Shown in pieces: positions 24,225 through 33,088 of a stretch of 33,265 nt of DNA. The notes beneath the pieces were generated by a model. It was not told the origin of the DNA, did not search any database, and saw only the letters and a list, made by a program, of their open reading frames with translations. The stretch is from the NCBI GenBank assembly GCA_964443365.1, contig CAYUCM010000002.1, positions 1 through 33,265 on the forward strand, given 5' to 3'. Made by a program: the position numbers and the translations under genes. How positions within the stretch are numbered: the stretch's first letter is position 1; each line of letters opens with the position of its first letter. The DNA is from CAIJKW01 sp964443365. GTDB lineage: Bacteria > Patescibacteriota > Minisyncoccia > Phycocordibacterales > CAIZLB01.

Positions 24225-24258
24225 AAAAGCTGAGATAACAGTATCTTTACATTTTTTA

Positions 24259-25392
24259 TTAAATCTCTCTTAAATTTTCCAAACTCCACCTAGTAGATGT
24301 ACTAGAGTTAAAATTCATATTAATTAAGGTATTGTCGAAGGTTATGCTAGCGCTATTTCTCATATATAGATAATTTGCATAAACACCTTTGGTGCTAGCA
24401 CTATTTGTAAGATAAACCGCACCATATGGAGCTAATATAACAGCGCCAACATAAGCTGAGTTTTCCAATTTAACAGCTGGCGGATTTACATTCGTACAAT
24501 TTAAATTTGAACATCCGCTAGTATTTTGAGTTATTAATATAATATTACTTGAATTATGTCCACTTCCGCCAAGATATGAGGAATTACCAATATCAATTCT
24601 ACCATCAACAACAATAGTTTCAGACTTCACCCCGTATGTAGAATTTAATCGCAAAACAGAAGAATTAGACATTGTTAAATTACCAGTCACATAAAGAGGA
24701 CCGTTCAATGTTAGAACAGAGGAATTGGTAATTGTTAAATTGCCAACAATTTTTAAAGAACCCACTGTTGATGTTGCAACACTAGAATAAGTTTTATTAC
24801 CATTAATTATAACTCCCGTACTAGCCTGATTTTTGTAATTTGTAATATCAGCATCAGAAATTGGCATATTAACAGAGGATGTAGCAGAAGAATAAACGCC
24901 ATTAATTTGAGAACTACCAGTTGAAACCTTACCACCCAAAGAAAATACATTTCCATTAACAACAGATGAATTTTCCATTCTAACTCCCCCGGCGCCAGTC
25001 CAAACACCATAATTAAATGCAACCGTTCTATTTGGACTAATTAAAGCAGTAATAGTCTTTCTAACAAAAGACCCGTTATCACTACTTGAGACAACTTGTT
25101 TTGTTGTTAGATCCAAATCACTAATCAAAGCAGAAGTGTTACCCAAAACAGAAAATCCCAAAACGGCTGGTACATTTTTATTATTATTTAATCGATATAA
25201 AATTTCTTCACTGGCAGTTTCAGAATTAACAAGAACCTGTCTTGACGATAGATAATCTGAAGACCCTCTGATTTGATCAGCAACAGGAATAGATAAACCT
25301 AATAAGATTAAGGTCGCGATAGTAACAGACAATAAAACCGCAAGCAATATTGTTTGTCCTGATTCGTAATTAATTTTAGGATTATTTTTCAT
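24259..25392 (-). CDS. PilX/GspK-like pilus tip protein with solenoid repeats
   Basis: A 377-aa surface protein. The N-terminus SGQTILLAVLLSVTIATLILL is a pilin-like helix that lacks the Glu5 of ordinary pilins, as GspK-type tip subunits do. From about 125 on, short repeats centred on NSS or NSA recur at least seven times (MENSSV, ITNSSV, MSNSSV, IGNSSY, LENSAY, LTNSAS, RNSASI), suggesting a right-handed beta-solenoid. One Cys pair (SGCSNLNC) may form a disulfide. Last gene of the pilus operon, three bases after the PilW-like gene, in GspH-I-J-K order. Probably displayed at the pilus tip or cell surface. Confidence 0.75.
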   Translation of the reverse strand: MKNNPKINYESGQTILLAVLLSVTIATLILLGLSIPVADQIRGSSDYLSSRQVLVNSETASEEILYRLNNNKNVPAVLGFSVLGNTSALISDLDLTTKQVVSSSDNGSFVRKTITALISPNRTVAFNYGVWTGAGGVRMENSSVVNGNVFSLGGKVSTGSSQINGVYSSATSSVNMPISDADITNYKNQASTGVIINGNKTYSSVATSTVGSLKIVGNLTITNSSVLTLNGPLYVTGNLTMSNSSVLRLNSTYGVKSETIVVDGRIDIGNSSYLGGSGHNSSNIILITQNTSGCSNLNCTNVNPPAVKLENSAYVGAVILAPYGAVYLTNSASTKGVYANYLYMRNSASITFDNTLINMNFNSSTSTRWSLENLREI

Positions 25393-25395
25393 ATT

Positions 25396-25929
25396 TTATC
25401 TCAATATATAAGAGTTATAAAAAGCCTTAGACATATATTCAGCGGAACTGGACGCGTTATCAATTGACAACTCAACCTTAAAACCATTGATGGTTGAAGT
25501 GGACATGTTTTTAAACATCAACTTTGTAACATTAGATTCAGCAAGAGTAATGGGCCCAAGAACAGATCCATTTTGTGCCATAACAACTCGTCCGCTTTCT
25601 AAATAAAACTTTGTAGTTGTAGATTCAGTTCCCTCATTATTAAACTCAATCATTGCAATTGAACCAGAATTATCTTCAAAAACAGTATCTGCCATCTCTA
25701 TTTTGGTTGAAACAGATGCTATTTCGCTAATCTTATTCATTACATTAATTGCCGATCGCTCAATTCCCCTATTACTTTTTAGCATTGAATATGTATGTGA
25801 GGCCTGATCAATTAAAAATATCAAAGACGCTAAAATAATTGTCATCAATGCAATATAAATAACGGTTTCAAGTAGAGAAAAACCCTTATTATTAAACCTG
25901 TTTTTAATTTTGCAAGATAAAAATTTCAT
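25396..25929 (-). CDS. Minor pilin, PilW/GspJ-like
   Basis: The 177-aa protein has a type IV prepilin N-terminus: basic leader, then NNKGFSLLETVIYIALM, with processing expected after Gly and Glu at mature position 5. The helix continues TIILASLIFLIDQAS. The globular part is Ser/Thr-rich, of the kind seen in GspJ. It sits after the PilV-like gene with a two-base gap. Needs a prepilin peptidase, not present in this window. Confidence 0.82.
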   Translation of the reverse strand: MKFLSCKIKNRFNNKGFSLLETVIYIALMTIILASLIFLIDQASHTYSMLKSNRGIERSAINVMNKISEIASVSTKIEMADTVFEDNSGSIAMIEFNNEGTESTTTKFYLESGRVVMAQNGSVLGPITLAESNVTKLMFKNMSTSTINGFKVELSIDNASSSAEYMSKAFYNSYILR

Positions 25930-25931
25930 AA

Positions 25932-26429
25932 TTAATTATTATATATATTGTATATGTAAGAAGTCATTGTCTTTGTACTCGTACCAAATCCAGAATTCCA
26001 AGAAATATTTACAGTAAATTTTCTAGTACCCAAATCAATAACACCACCAGATGTTACAATATCAAAACTCACAGCGTCTCTTCTGGCTTCGCTTAGAGTA
26101 AATGTTCTTACAAAATTATTATCGATTGAACTAATTGTCGTAGTTGAAACCCAAGAATTCAAAGTATCATTCCAAACCAATCCATATTCTACTCCATTGT
26201 TTAAGCTACTGATGTTTTGCCAAGATGAATTTCTAATATTTTGAATTGCTGTCACACCCTCTTCTGCAAGCATTCCTGCCTGAACTCGCCCCGTAGAGCT
26301 TAGCCCTATTTTACTTATACCAGCTTCAAGATTAACAATTAAAATCAAGGACAAACAAATGATGCTTGAGCCGACAAGAACTTCGACCAAACTAAAACCT
26401 TTTTTATTTTTTAATTTATGTAAAATCAT
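25932..26429 (-). CDS. Minor pilin, PilV/GspI-like
   Basis: 165 aa with the prepilin signature KNKKGFSLVEVLVGSSII. The segment MLAEEGVTAIQNIRNSSW closely follows the PilV/GspI pattern (AxxLAxEGxExIRNxRDxxW). Gap to the upstream FimT-like gene is one base, so translation is probably coupled. Together with its neighbours it should form the pilus-initiating minor pilin complex. Confidence 0.84.
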   Translation of the reverse strand: MILHKLKNKKGFSLVEVLVGSSIICLSLILIVNLEAGISKIGLSSTGRVQAGMLAEEGVTAIQNIRNSSWQNISSLNNGVEYGLVWNDTLNSWVSTTTISSIDNNFVRTFTLSEARRDAVSFDIVTSGGVIDLGTRKFTVNISWNSGFGTSTKTMTSYIYNIYNN

Positions 26430-26430
26430 T

Positions 26431-26913
26431 TTAATTTGATTCTATTATACCAGTTCCAAAAATTGTTATGGTCTTTGAGTGATTCTTTCCTGTAACTGAA
26501 ATTGTACCGGTTGCATTAGGGGCGCCTGTTATTTTTGTAAAATGAATTTCTTTTTTAGAACCAGTAAGGGAAATATTTCTTAATTCAACACTATTTTCTA
26601 ATGTATACACACTCAACACATTACCTGATGCAAAAGAAGTGCCAGCATATGATGTAACTGTACTTGTAGCAAATACAACACCATAAGATGAATCATTTTT
26701 TCTATTAAGCGACATGCCCTTAACCTTTTCAATCATGGAAACAATAGAATCAGTATCTTTGGAAACCGCGTGTTTATCTCTTAAGGTAAAAAAGCTTGTC
26801 ACGGCAATCAGAGAAAGTATTGCGGAGATAGCGATGATGGCGGTAATTTCAACCAGACTCATTCCCCCTTCCTGTTTCTGCATTTTTGTTTTTTTAGCGA
26901 TTTTAAAGTTCAT
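26431..26913 (-). CDS. Minor pilin, FimT/GspH-like
   Basis: 160 aa. Prepilin signature KQEGGMSLVEITAIIAISAI: cleavage after Gly with Met as the first mature residue and Glu at position 5. The helix continues LSLIAVTSFFTLRD. A Ser- and Thr-rich beta domain follows, of the GspH type. First of the minor pilins, four bases after pilC. Confidence 0.82.
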   Translation of the reverse strand: MNFKIAKKTKMQKQEGGMSLVEITAIIAISAILSLIAVTSFFTLRDKHAVSKDTDSIVSMIEKVKGMSLNRKNDSSYGVVFATSTVTSYAGTSFASGNVLSVYTLENSVELRNISLTGSKKEIHFTKITGAPNATGTISVTGKNHSKTITIFGTGIIESN

Positions 26914-26917
26914 AATT

Positions 26918-28126
26918 TTATATATTATTCATTACAGAATACATTGGAGTAATCATCGATATAGCAAAGAATCCAACTGCTCCTCCAATAAACACCATAA
27001 GTACTGGTTCAATTATAGTAGAAAGATCTTTGGTTTTTTGTTCAACTTCATTTTCGTAAAAATTAGCAACACCCAAAAGCATTGATGCTAATTTTCCAGT
27101 TTCTTCACCAACACTAACCATTTCTGCAACAAAAAGAGGGTACAGCTTGGACTCTTCTTCAAAAACCTTCCCCATAGATTCACCCCTCTCAACAACGGTT
27201 TCAATCTTTTTTAAAACCCTCTTGTAATTACCATTTTGTACAACCTCGCCAGTTATTTTTACAGCAGAAACAATATCAACACCGGAAGATAAAAGAGAGG
27301 ATAGTGTTCTTGCGGTTCTTGCTGAATTACTTTCTCTAACAATTGGAGCAATAACTGGTAATTTCAAGACCAATGCATCAAAAATATTTTTACCAAGAGA
27401 TGTTTTTACAAAATAAAATACACCAATTAGAATCGCAAAAAACAGTCCGAACGATAAGAATATATGAGCTGATAAGAAATCACTGATGGCAATAATAAAT
27501 TTAGTACTCATCGGCAATTCAGTTTTCAAATCCTTGAATGTCTTAGTTAATCTTGGAACCACATAAGTCATCATTAAAATTCCAATAATTATCATTACAA
27601 TAAATATTATAGAAGGATACATCATTGCTCCCTTAACTTTTTTCTGTAGCAAATACGTCTTCTCCATTTGAGTAGAAACATCTTTTAGCGATTGAGAAAG
27701 GTTTCCAGATTCTTCTCCAGCTCTTACCATTGATACAAAGATAGATGGAAAGACTTTAGGAAATTCAGCCAAAGCCTCGTGAAAAGTATTTCCTCCAGAT
27801 ATAGATGCATTTATTTTAGCAAAAATACTTTTTAATTTTACATTACCTGATTGTCTTTCAGAAACACTCAAAGCCCTAGATAAAGAAAGTCCGGCCTCAA
27901 GCATGTTTGCGGTATTTCTTGCAAAAGTTATTTTATCTATTGTTTTTATTCTAGAAAATAAACTAAACTGCAACGGTTTTTTTAAAGCAGACACGCCCTC
28001 TTTGACAGAAACAAGCGTATCGCCGGTCTTTTTAAATTCATTAAAAAACTCTGATTTACTACCCACGTCAATATCACCAGTGTACTTATTTCCCTCTTTA
28101 TTAATTGCTGTGTAAAAATATTTCAT
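26918..28126 (-). CDS. pilC: Type IV pilus inner-membrane platform protein PilC
   Basis: GspF/PilC platform protein on which the assembly ATPase works. The protein shows the repeated GspF domain pattern: ITFARNTANMLEAGLSLSRAL, FPSIFVSMVRAGEESGNLSQSL, and again in the second half ARTARTLSSLLSSGVDIVSAV and LYPLFVAEMVSVGEETGKLASML, with three hydrophobic helices (near residues 160, 210 and 390). I chose the ATG at 28126 (MKYFYTAINKEG); an upstream start at 28159 would add a non-family peptide. About 402 aa, normal. Follows pilB. Confidence 0.92.
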   Translation of the reverse strand: MKYFYTAINKEGNKYTGDIDVGSKSEFFNEFKKTGDTLVSVKEGVSALKKPLQFSLFSRIKTIDKITFARNTANMLEAGLSLSRALSVSERQSGNVKLKSIFAKINASISGGNTFHEALAEFPKVFPSIFVSMVRAGEESGNLSQSLKDVSTQMEKTYLLQKKVKGAMMYPSIIFIVMIIIGILMMTYVVPRLTKTFKDLKTELPMSTKFIIAISDFLSAHIFLSFGLFFAILIGVFYFVKTSLGKNIFDALVLKLPVIAPIVRESNSARTARTLSSLLSSGVDIVSAVKITGEVVQNGNYKRVLKKIETVVERGESMGKVFEEESKLYPLFVAEMVSVGEETGKLASMLLGVANFYENEVEQKTKDLSTIIEPVLMVFIGGAVGFFAISMITPMYSVMNNI

Positions 28127-28183
28127 AATTTTGACGAATAACACCATGCCCCATCGCACCCAACAGAATCCACAAATAAAACA

Positions 28184-29953
28184 TTATTCTGATGATGCAA
28201 CTCTCAGAATTTCTTCTATTGATGTGTGACCCTGAACCGCTTTGAAAATTCCATCTTCAAACATTGTAAGCATCCCCTCCTTTTTTGCCTGATCCTGCAA
28301 TTGATCAGATGTGGAGTCTTTCATAATCATATCTTTGATTGTTGATGTAACCTTCAAAACTTCATGTATACCAATTCTACCCTTGTATCCATCAATACTT
28401 TCTGTATTTGGAACAGGTTTATAAAAATTAATCTTTGACCAATCAGCGTCTTCTGGAATAATTTTTTCTGATTTAAGAGATGCTAAAACTCTTTCCAAAT
28501 TAGCGTATTTACCAAGAGATTCTATTTGCTCTTTGCTTGGTAAATATTTTTCCTTTGCTGATGACAGCTCTCTAACCAATCTTTGTGCAATAATGATTTT
28601 TATAGTAGACACCAGAAGAAATGGTTCACACTTCATATCAACCAAACGAGGAATGGCGCCCGCCGCTGAGTTTGTGTGCAAAGTAGAAAGAACCAAGTGC
28701 CCAGTTAGGGACGCGTTGATTGCCAAAGAAGCCGTTTCATTATCTCTAATTTCCCCGACCATTATAATATCAGGGTCTTGTCTTAGAAGCGATCTAAGTC
28801 CAGATGCAAAAGTTAAACCGATTTCAGGTTTTACTTGAGTTTGATTAACTCTATTCATTTGATATTCAACAGGGTCTTCAACAGTAGAAATGTTTACATC
28901 GGGCTGATTCAATATATCCAAAAGAGTATAAAGAGTTGTTGTCTTTCCGGATCCAGTTGGTCCAGTTGTTAAAATCAAACCTTCAGAGTATCCAGATGCT
29001 TCATGAATAAGTTCAAGATTTCTTCCATGAAAACCAAGGTGCTCAAGGGTAAAACCAGAAGCATTTTCTCTAAGTAAACGCATTACTGTCTTTTCTCCAT
29101 AGTACGTTGGCAAAACAGACACACGAAACGAAACATGCTCTCCATTTAATTCTATTTTAAATCTACCATCTTGTGGTAAACGTTTTTCATCAAGCTTAAG
29201 ACTTGAGAGAACCTTAATTCTGGCCGTAACTGATGGTCCAATATTTTTAGGAAGCACCATGGCATCATGTAACATTCCATCAATTCTATATCTAACAATC
29301 ACATCGTTTTCCATTTGTTCAATATGAATATCGGAAGCACCTTGCAAAATAGCATGTTTCAACAGAGTATCAACAATTCTCACAACAGGAAGATCATCAG
29401 CTAATTTACGAAGGTCCTCCCCACTTGTATCGTCAATTGTCCCCACCCCCTCTTTAATACCTGTAATACCCTTCAAAGCCGAGACCTCTTGCTGAATTAT
29501 ATCGCCAAAATCTGCCTTTAGACTTTTTTGATATTGAATTAGCGCTGACTTCATTGAATCAGTTGTTGTAAGTCTTGGGAGAATTTTAAGACCAGTTTTC
29601 TTTTTAACGAAATCAATAGCCGATAAATCCGCCGTATCAAGCATGGCAACCTCAAGAGAGTCCTCTCTTTTTCTAAAGGCAATAATATTATGTTTTCTTG
29701 CAATAGGTTCTGGAATCAAGGACAGAGTTTCAAACTCTAATTTTTGCCCACTAATATCAATAAAAGGAATTCCTAAGATATAGGATTGCATTCTTCTATA
29801 GTCATCTGCGGAAATTTTTCCAGAATTTACCAATAATTCTCCAAGAGATTTATTTTCAGAAATAGATTTTTTCTGCACTTCTTCCAAGTCAGCACTTGAT
29901 ACAAGTCCTGAATCGATAACGAGTTTTTTCAACTGATTAGGATCGATAATCAT
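28184..29953 (-). CDS. pilB: Type IV pilus assembly ATPase PilB
   Basis: Hexameric GspE/PilB extension ATPase. An N-terminal MshEN-type domain (ELLVNSGKISADDYRRMQS) precedes the core: TGPTGSGKTTTLYTLLD (Walker A, about 335), the Asp box and TVEDPVEYQM, RQDPDIIMVGEIRDNETA (Walker B), and HLVLSTLHTNSA (His box). The tetracysteine zinc motif of many PilB/GspE proteins is not seen. The chosen start is the ATG at 29953 (MIIDPNQLKK), because a perfect extended -10 ends eight bases before it; the ATG at 29974 lies upstream of that box. First gene of the pilus operon. Confidence 0.93.
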   Translation of the reverse strand: MIIDPNQLKKLVIDSGLVSSADLEEVQKKSISENKSLGELLVNSGKISADDYRRMQSYILGIPFIDISGQKLEFETLSLIPEPIARKHNIIAFRKREDSLEVAMLDTADLSAIDFVKKKTGLKILPRLTTTDSMKSALIQYQKSLKADFGDIIQQEVSALKGITGIKEGVGTIDDTSGEDLRKLADDLPVVRIVDTLLKHAILQGASDIHIEQMENDVIVRYRIDGMLHDAMVLPKNIGPSVTARIKVLSSLKLDEKRLPQDGRFKIELNGEHVSFRVSVLPTYYGEKTVMRLLRENASGFTLEHLGFHGRNLELIHEASGYSEGLILTTGPTGSGKTTTLYTLLDILNQPDVNISTVEDPVEYQMNRVNQTQVKPEIGLTFASGLRSLLRQDPDIIMVGEIRDNETASLAINASLTGHLVLSTLHTNSAAGAIPRLVDMKCEPFLLVSTIKIIIAQRLVRELSSAKEKYLPSKEQIESLGKYANLERVLASLKSEKIIPEDADWSKINFYKPVPNTESIDGYKGRIGIHEVLKVTSTIKDMIMKDSTSDQLQDQAKKEGMLTMFEDGIFKAVQGHTSIEEILRVASSE

Positions 29954-29960
29954 TACATGA

Positions 29961-29969
29961 ATTATATCA
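29961..29969 (-). promoter_or_regulatory. Extended -10, leaderless promoter of the pilus operon
   Basis: Minus strand TGATATAAT (29969-29961), then seven bases to the pilB ATG at 29953. No -35 is recognisable in the 33-base gap after the ABC transporter gene. Confidence 0.65.
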
Positions 29970-30007
29970 TGCAAAAAAAATATATTCTATAAAAAACAGT
30001 GAAAAAA

Positions 30008-31816
30008 CTATTTAGTCTCGTAAGAATCTTTCTGTAGCTCAAATAATTTACGATAAATACCGTTGTTTACTTTCATTAAATTATCATGACTATCAAATTC
30101 TTTTAACCCACCATCTTCTATGACCATAATTCTGTCCGCATTCTTAACAGTGTTGAATCTATGTGAAATCAAAATAACAGTTTTGTCATTTGGAAGTTTT
30201 TCTAATTCACTAAAAATAGACATTTCAGCAACGGCGTCAATTGATGCTGTTGGCTCATCTAAAATCCAAATTTGAGGATTTTTATAAAACAATCTAGCAA
30301 GAGCTAACTTTTGCCATTGACCAACTGATGGCTCAACCCCACCCTCAAATTCTTTACCCAAATGCGTATCATAGCCATTTTCCCATTCTGCTATAAATTC
30401 ATGGGCTCCAGACTTTTTAGCTGATTCAATAACTCTTTCAATATCCAATTCAATTTCCGTATTACCAAGAGCGATAGCTTCTTTAACCGGCAATTTATAT
30501 TTTGCATACTCCTGAGAAAGATAGCCGATTCTATTGTAATAGTCAGATAAATCAATATTTTTAATGGAATTTCCACCAATTAAAATATCCCCAGATGTTA
30601 CATCATAAAATCTCATGATTAGCTTTGTTAATGTTGTTTTACCAGCACCGTTAACACCAACAATAGCAATCTTTTCTCCAGAATTAATTTTAAAATTTAA
30701 ATTTCCCAATATTAACTTGTTGGTATTTGGGTATGCAAAATCAACATTTTTAAATTCTACACTGGGAGTGCCGTCCTGTATTGAATCATGACCATTCTTA
30801 ATCACCTTCTTTGTATCAAGAAAGGTAAAGATATCAGTAACGAATTTATTATCTGCGCTTAACACAGAAAAACCTCTAAAAAACTCTGAAACGGTAGTTC
30901 TGGTTTCTGTAATTCTTCCTAAAAGAAATATAAAAGTACCAATTGCAAGTGCATTGGTTATCGCATCGTTCATTAGATACAAAACAATGAACGCTCCAAC
31001 GATGAACTCAAGTAGCATTGCGGCATTTTTAAATTTAGTTCTCTTGTTTTCATTATTGTTTATTTCAGAATTAAAAGAAGTAAGTAAACTACTCACAATA
31101 TCTTTAAAATAATTCTTGCTTTTAAAAATTTTGATTTCTGTTAAAGATGAAAGGGTAGAAAAGTATGAGGTGATTAAATAAAATTTTCTTTTAACTTCTG
31201 ATTTAGCACTCCAAATCCCCCATTTCTTATCACCAAATTTAACTTCCAACACAAGACTTGGAATTAAAGAAACTACCAACAACACAACCATCCACCATTT
31301 ATATGAGAATAATATGAAAAAGATAGCCACAAATTCAATTGTTAAAGCTAAGATATAAGTCATCCACTCAGCAAACCACAATGCCTTTTCTTCATTTTCA
31401 CCAACTCTCATTGCCAAATTATTAAAATCAGCGTCTTCATACGTTTGAACATCTACACTGTGCCTCTTTTCTATAAAAAGAAGGTGCATATATTGAGAAA
31501 AGAAGATATAGAATTTATTGAAGAAATATTGATACCAAACATGAGACATGCTTATAAGAAGTGGAATTATAAGATAAATACCCACAATCCAAATAATTTC
31601 TGGATCAAAAATGCCAGTCAAATTCCCCTCGGTTATTTTGTTGATAAACAAGGCTGAATACCAAGCAAGCACAAAAGGCAGAATCGACTTTATCAGAGTC
31701 AATGTAACTTCTATAGGTATATACTTCTTATCATAGGCCCAAATCAGCTTTATAATTCGGTAACAATTAGAGATAAGAGCAAACCTCTTTTTGGGAGTAT
31801 TTGTTTTTGATTGCAT
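30008..31816 (-). CDS. ABC exporter, fused permease and ATPase
   Basis: A 602-aa half-transporter of the MsbA/LmrA general type. Residues 1 to about 310 hold the transmembrane domain (for example LTLIKSILPFVLAWYSALF, IIWIVGIYLIIPLLISM, WWMVVLLVVSLIPSLVLEV). The ATPase domain has VGVNGAGKTTLTKL (Walker A, about 392), YLSQEY (Q loop), PSVGQWQKLALAR (signature, SVGQ for SGGQ), WILDEPTASID (Walker B) and LISHR (H loop). Probably works as a homodimer; substrate unknown. Single gene, upstream of the pilus operon. The upstream 273-base gap is shared with the divergent Fic gene. Confidence 0.92.
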   Translation of the reverse strand: MQSKTNTPKKRFALISNCYRIIKLIWAYDKKYIPIEVTLTLIKSILPFVLAWYSALFINKITEGNLTGIFDPEIIWIVGIYLIIPLLISMSHVWYQYFFNKFYIFFSQYMHLLFIEKRHSVDVQTYEDADFNNLAMRVGENEEKALWFAEWMTYILALTIEFVAIFFILFSYKWWMVVLLVVSLIPSLVLEVKFGDKKWGIWSAKSEVKRKFYLITSYFSTLSSLTEIKIFKSKNYFKDIVSSLLTSFNSEINNNENKRTKFKNAAMLLEFIVGAFIVLYLMNDAITNALAIGTFIFLLGRITETRTTVSEFFRGFSVLSADNKFVTDIFTFLDTKKVIKNGHDSIQDGTPSVEFKNVDFAYPNTNKLILGNLNFKINSGEKIAIVGVNGAGKTTLTKLIMRFYDVTSGDILIGGNSIKNIDLSDYYNRIGYLSQEYAKYKLPVKEAIALGNTEIELDIERVIESAKKSGAHEFIAEWENGYDTHLGKEFEGGVEPSVGQWQKLALARLFYKNPQIWILDEPTASIDAVAEMSIFSELEKLPNDKTVILISHRFNTVKNADRIMVIEDGGLKEFDSHDNLMKVNNGIYRKLFELQKDSYETK

Positions 31817-31928
31817 AATTTATATTTAGTTTGTTTTATTAATAGTAGTAAAAATATCTACGAACACCCCCACAAACACCCACACAGATTGATTAAATAA
31901 CATTAAATAACGTTGGGAAGAAAGCTTA

Positions 31929-31969
31929 CAGCTCTCAAAAGGCATACTAATAATGTCGTTTGAAAGCTG
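31929..31969. repeat. Imperfect 17-bp-arm inverted repeat
   Basis: Arms beginning CAGCTCTCAAAAGGCAT and ending ATGTCGTTTGAAAGCTG match at 14 of 17 positions around a seven-base loop (ACTAATA). It lies mid-way in the gap between the divergent ABC and Fic genes. No T run follows, so it is not a standard terminator. Could be a regulator site, a small RNA or a remnant of a mobile element end. Confidence 0.5.
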
Positions 31970-32031
31970 AAAATATTACAGAATATAACAAGATAATGCT
32001 AAAACTACATATATTTACGTCATTTTTATGA

Positions 32032-32079
32032 AACTCTATATAGTTTGATAATATTTGCCTAACTCTATATAGTTTGATA
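32032..32079 (+). repeat. Two 19-bp direct repeats in the Fic promoter
   Basis: AACTCTATATAGTTTGATA occurs at 32032-32050 and 32061-32079, 29 bases apart. Each copy contains an inverted repeat (AACT-N6-AGTT). The second copy fills the spacer between the -35 and -10 boxes, so a bound protein would block RNA polymerase. The HTH domain encoded by the gene itself is the likely binder (inference). Confidence 0.75.
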
Positions 32080-32083
32080 TACT
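32055..32083 (+). promoter_or_regulatory. Leaderless promoter of the Fic gene
   Basis: TTGCCT (32055-32060), 17-base spacer, TATACT (32078-32083), then six bases to the ATG at 32090. The start of transcription should coincide with the ATG. The spacer is the second direct repeat. Confidence 0.65.
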
Positions 32084-32089
32084 GTAAAA

Positions 32090-33040
32090 ATGAACCCCAT
32101 ACAGGAAAAACTCCATATTATAAAGGCTAAATCAAGATTAAGCCAAGAAGATCTTGCAAGAGAGCTGGGTGTAACCCTCTCTGCTTTTAATGCTTGGTGG
32201 AATGGTAAATCAACCCCCAGAAATGGCGCCCTGCTTAAAATAGAGGATCTGTATGCTAAATATACAGGTTCTGGTAAGCCCAAAACATCAGAAATAGACA
32301 TTATTCTATCTCAAATAGATGATGCATATAGAAATTATGACAATATTCTTTCTCATATTTTAAACAGGCGAGATGTTTTGGAGAATTTGATTGTAAAACT
32401 CACCTATCACTCAGACGCAATTGAAGGTAGTACACTTACACAAGCGGAGACTAAGGCTATCATTTATGACAATAGCACCATTAAAAATAAGACTCTTATA
32501 GAGCAAATGGAGGCCAGAAATCACAAATCAGCCTTAATGTATTTATTCTCACATCTAGAATCAGGGGGTAAAATTAATGAAGAATTACTTAAAAAACTTC
32601 ATTCAATACTATTAAATGGAATTATGGATAATGCTGGGCAATATAGAAATCATCAAGTCAGAATAGCAGGAACAAACGTTGTAACAGCAAATTATATGAG
32701 TATTCCCAATCTGGTCAATAAATTGTTTTTAAACAGTGCGGCCCTCAAGGTAAACCCAGAAAGGAGTCCTGGCGAGGCCGAGAACATAATAGCCTTTGTT
32801 ACAAAATTTCACGCCAATTTTGAAAAAATCCACCCATTTTCAGACGGAAATGGTAGAGTTGGGAGGCTTTTAATTACAGCATTTCTGTTAAAAAACAATG
32901 TTGCACCAGCTATTATTGAAAAAGATTTAAAGCATTTGTATTACACATATCTAGAAAACGCCCAAGAGCATGAAAACTATGCTTTTTTAGAGCTTTTTAT
33001 TGCTGAGGCGATAATGAAGGGATATAAGGAGGTGAAATAG
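32090..33040 (+). CDS. HTH-Fic protein, probable AMP transferase
   Basis: Fic domains usually transfer AMP to target proteins. The 316-aa product has an N-terminal Cro/C1-type HTH (about 6-60: SRLSQEDLARELGVTLSAFN, WWNGKSTPR) and a Fic core with HPFSDGNGRVGR (H248-R259), a perfect match to HPFxxGNGRxxR. An inhibitory motif S-x-x-x-E-G (SDAIEG, S108-G113) lies before the core, the position of class II self-inhibited Fic proteins, where the Glu blocks ATP binding. The HTH and repeat-containing promoter suggest autoregulation. No separate antitoxin gene is adjacent, in line with the built-in inhibitor. Confidence 0.93.
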   Translation: MNPIQEKLHIIKAKSRLSQEDLARELGVTLSAFNAWWNGKSTPRNGALLKIEDLYAKYTGSGKPKTSEIDIILSQIDDAYRNYDNILSHILNRRDVLENLIVKLTYHSDAIEGSTLTQAETKAIIYDNSTIKNKTLIEQMEARNHKSALMYLFSHLESGGKINEELLKKLHSILLNGIMDNAGQYRNHQVRIAGTNVVTANYMSIPNLVNKLFLNSAALKVNPERSPGEAENIIAFVTKFHANFEKIHPFSDGNGRVGRLLITAFLLKNNVAPAIIEKDLKHLYYTYLENAQEHENYAFLELFIAEAIMKGYKEVK

Positions 33041-33088
33041 TAAAATACAATTATTGAACGATGATGCAAGGGTATTGATCTTACGATA

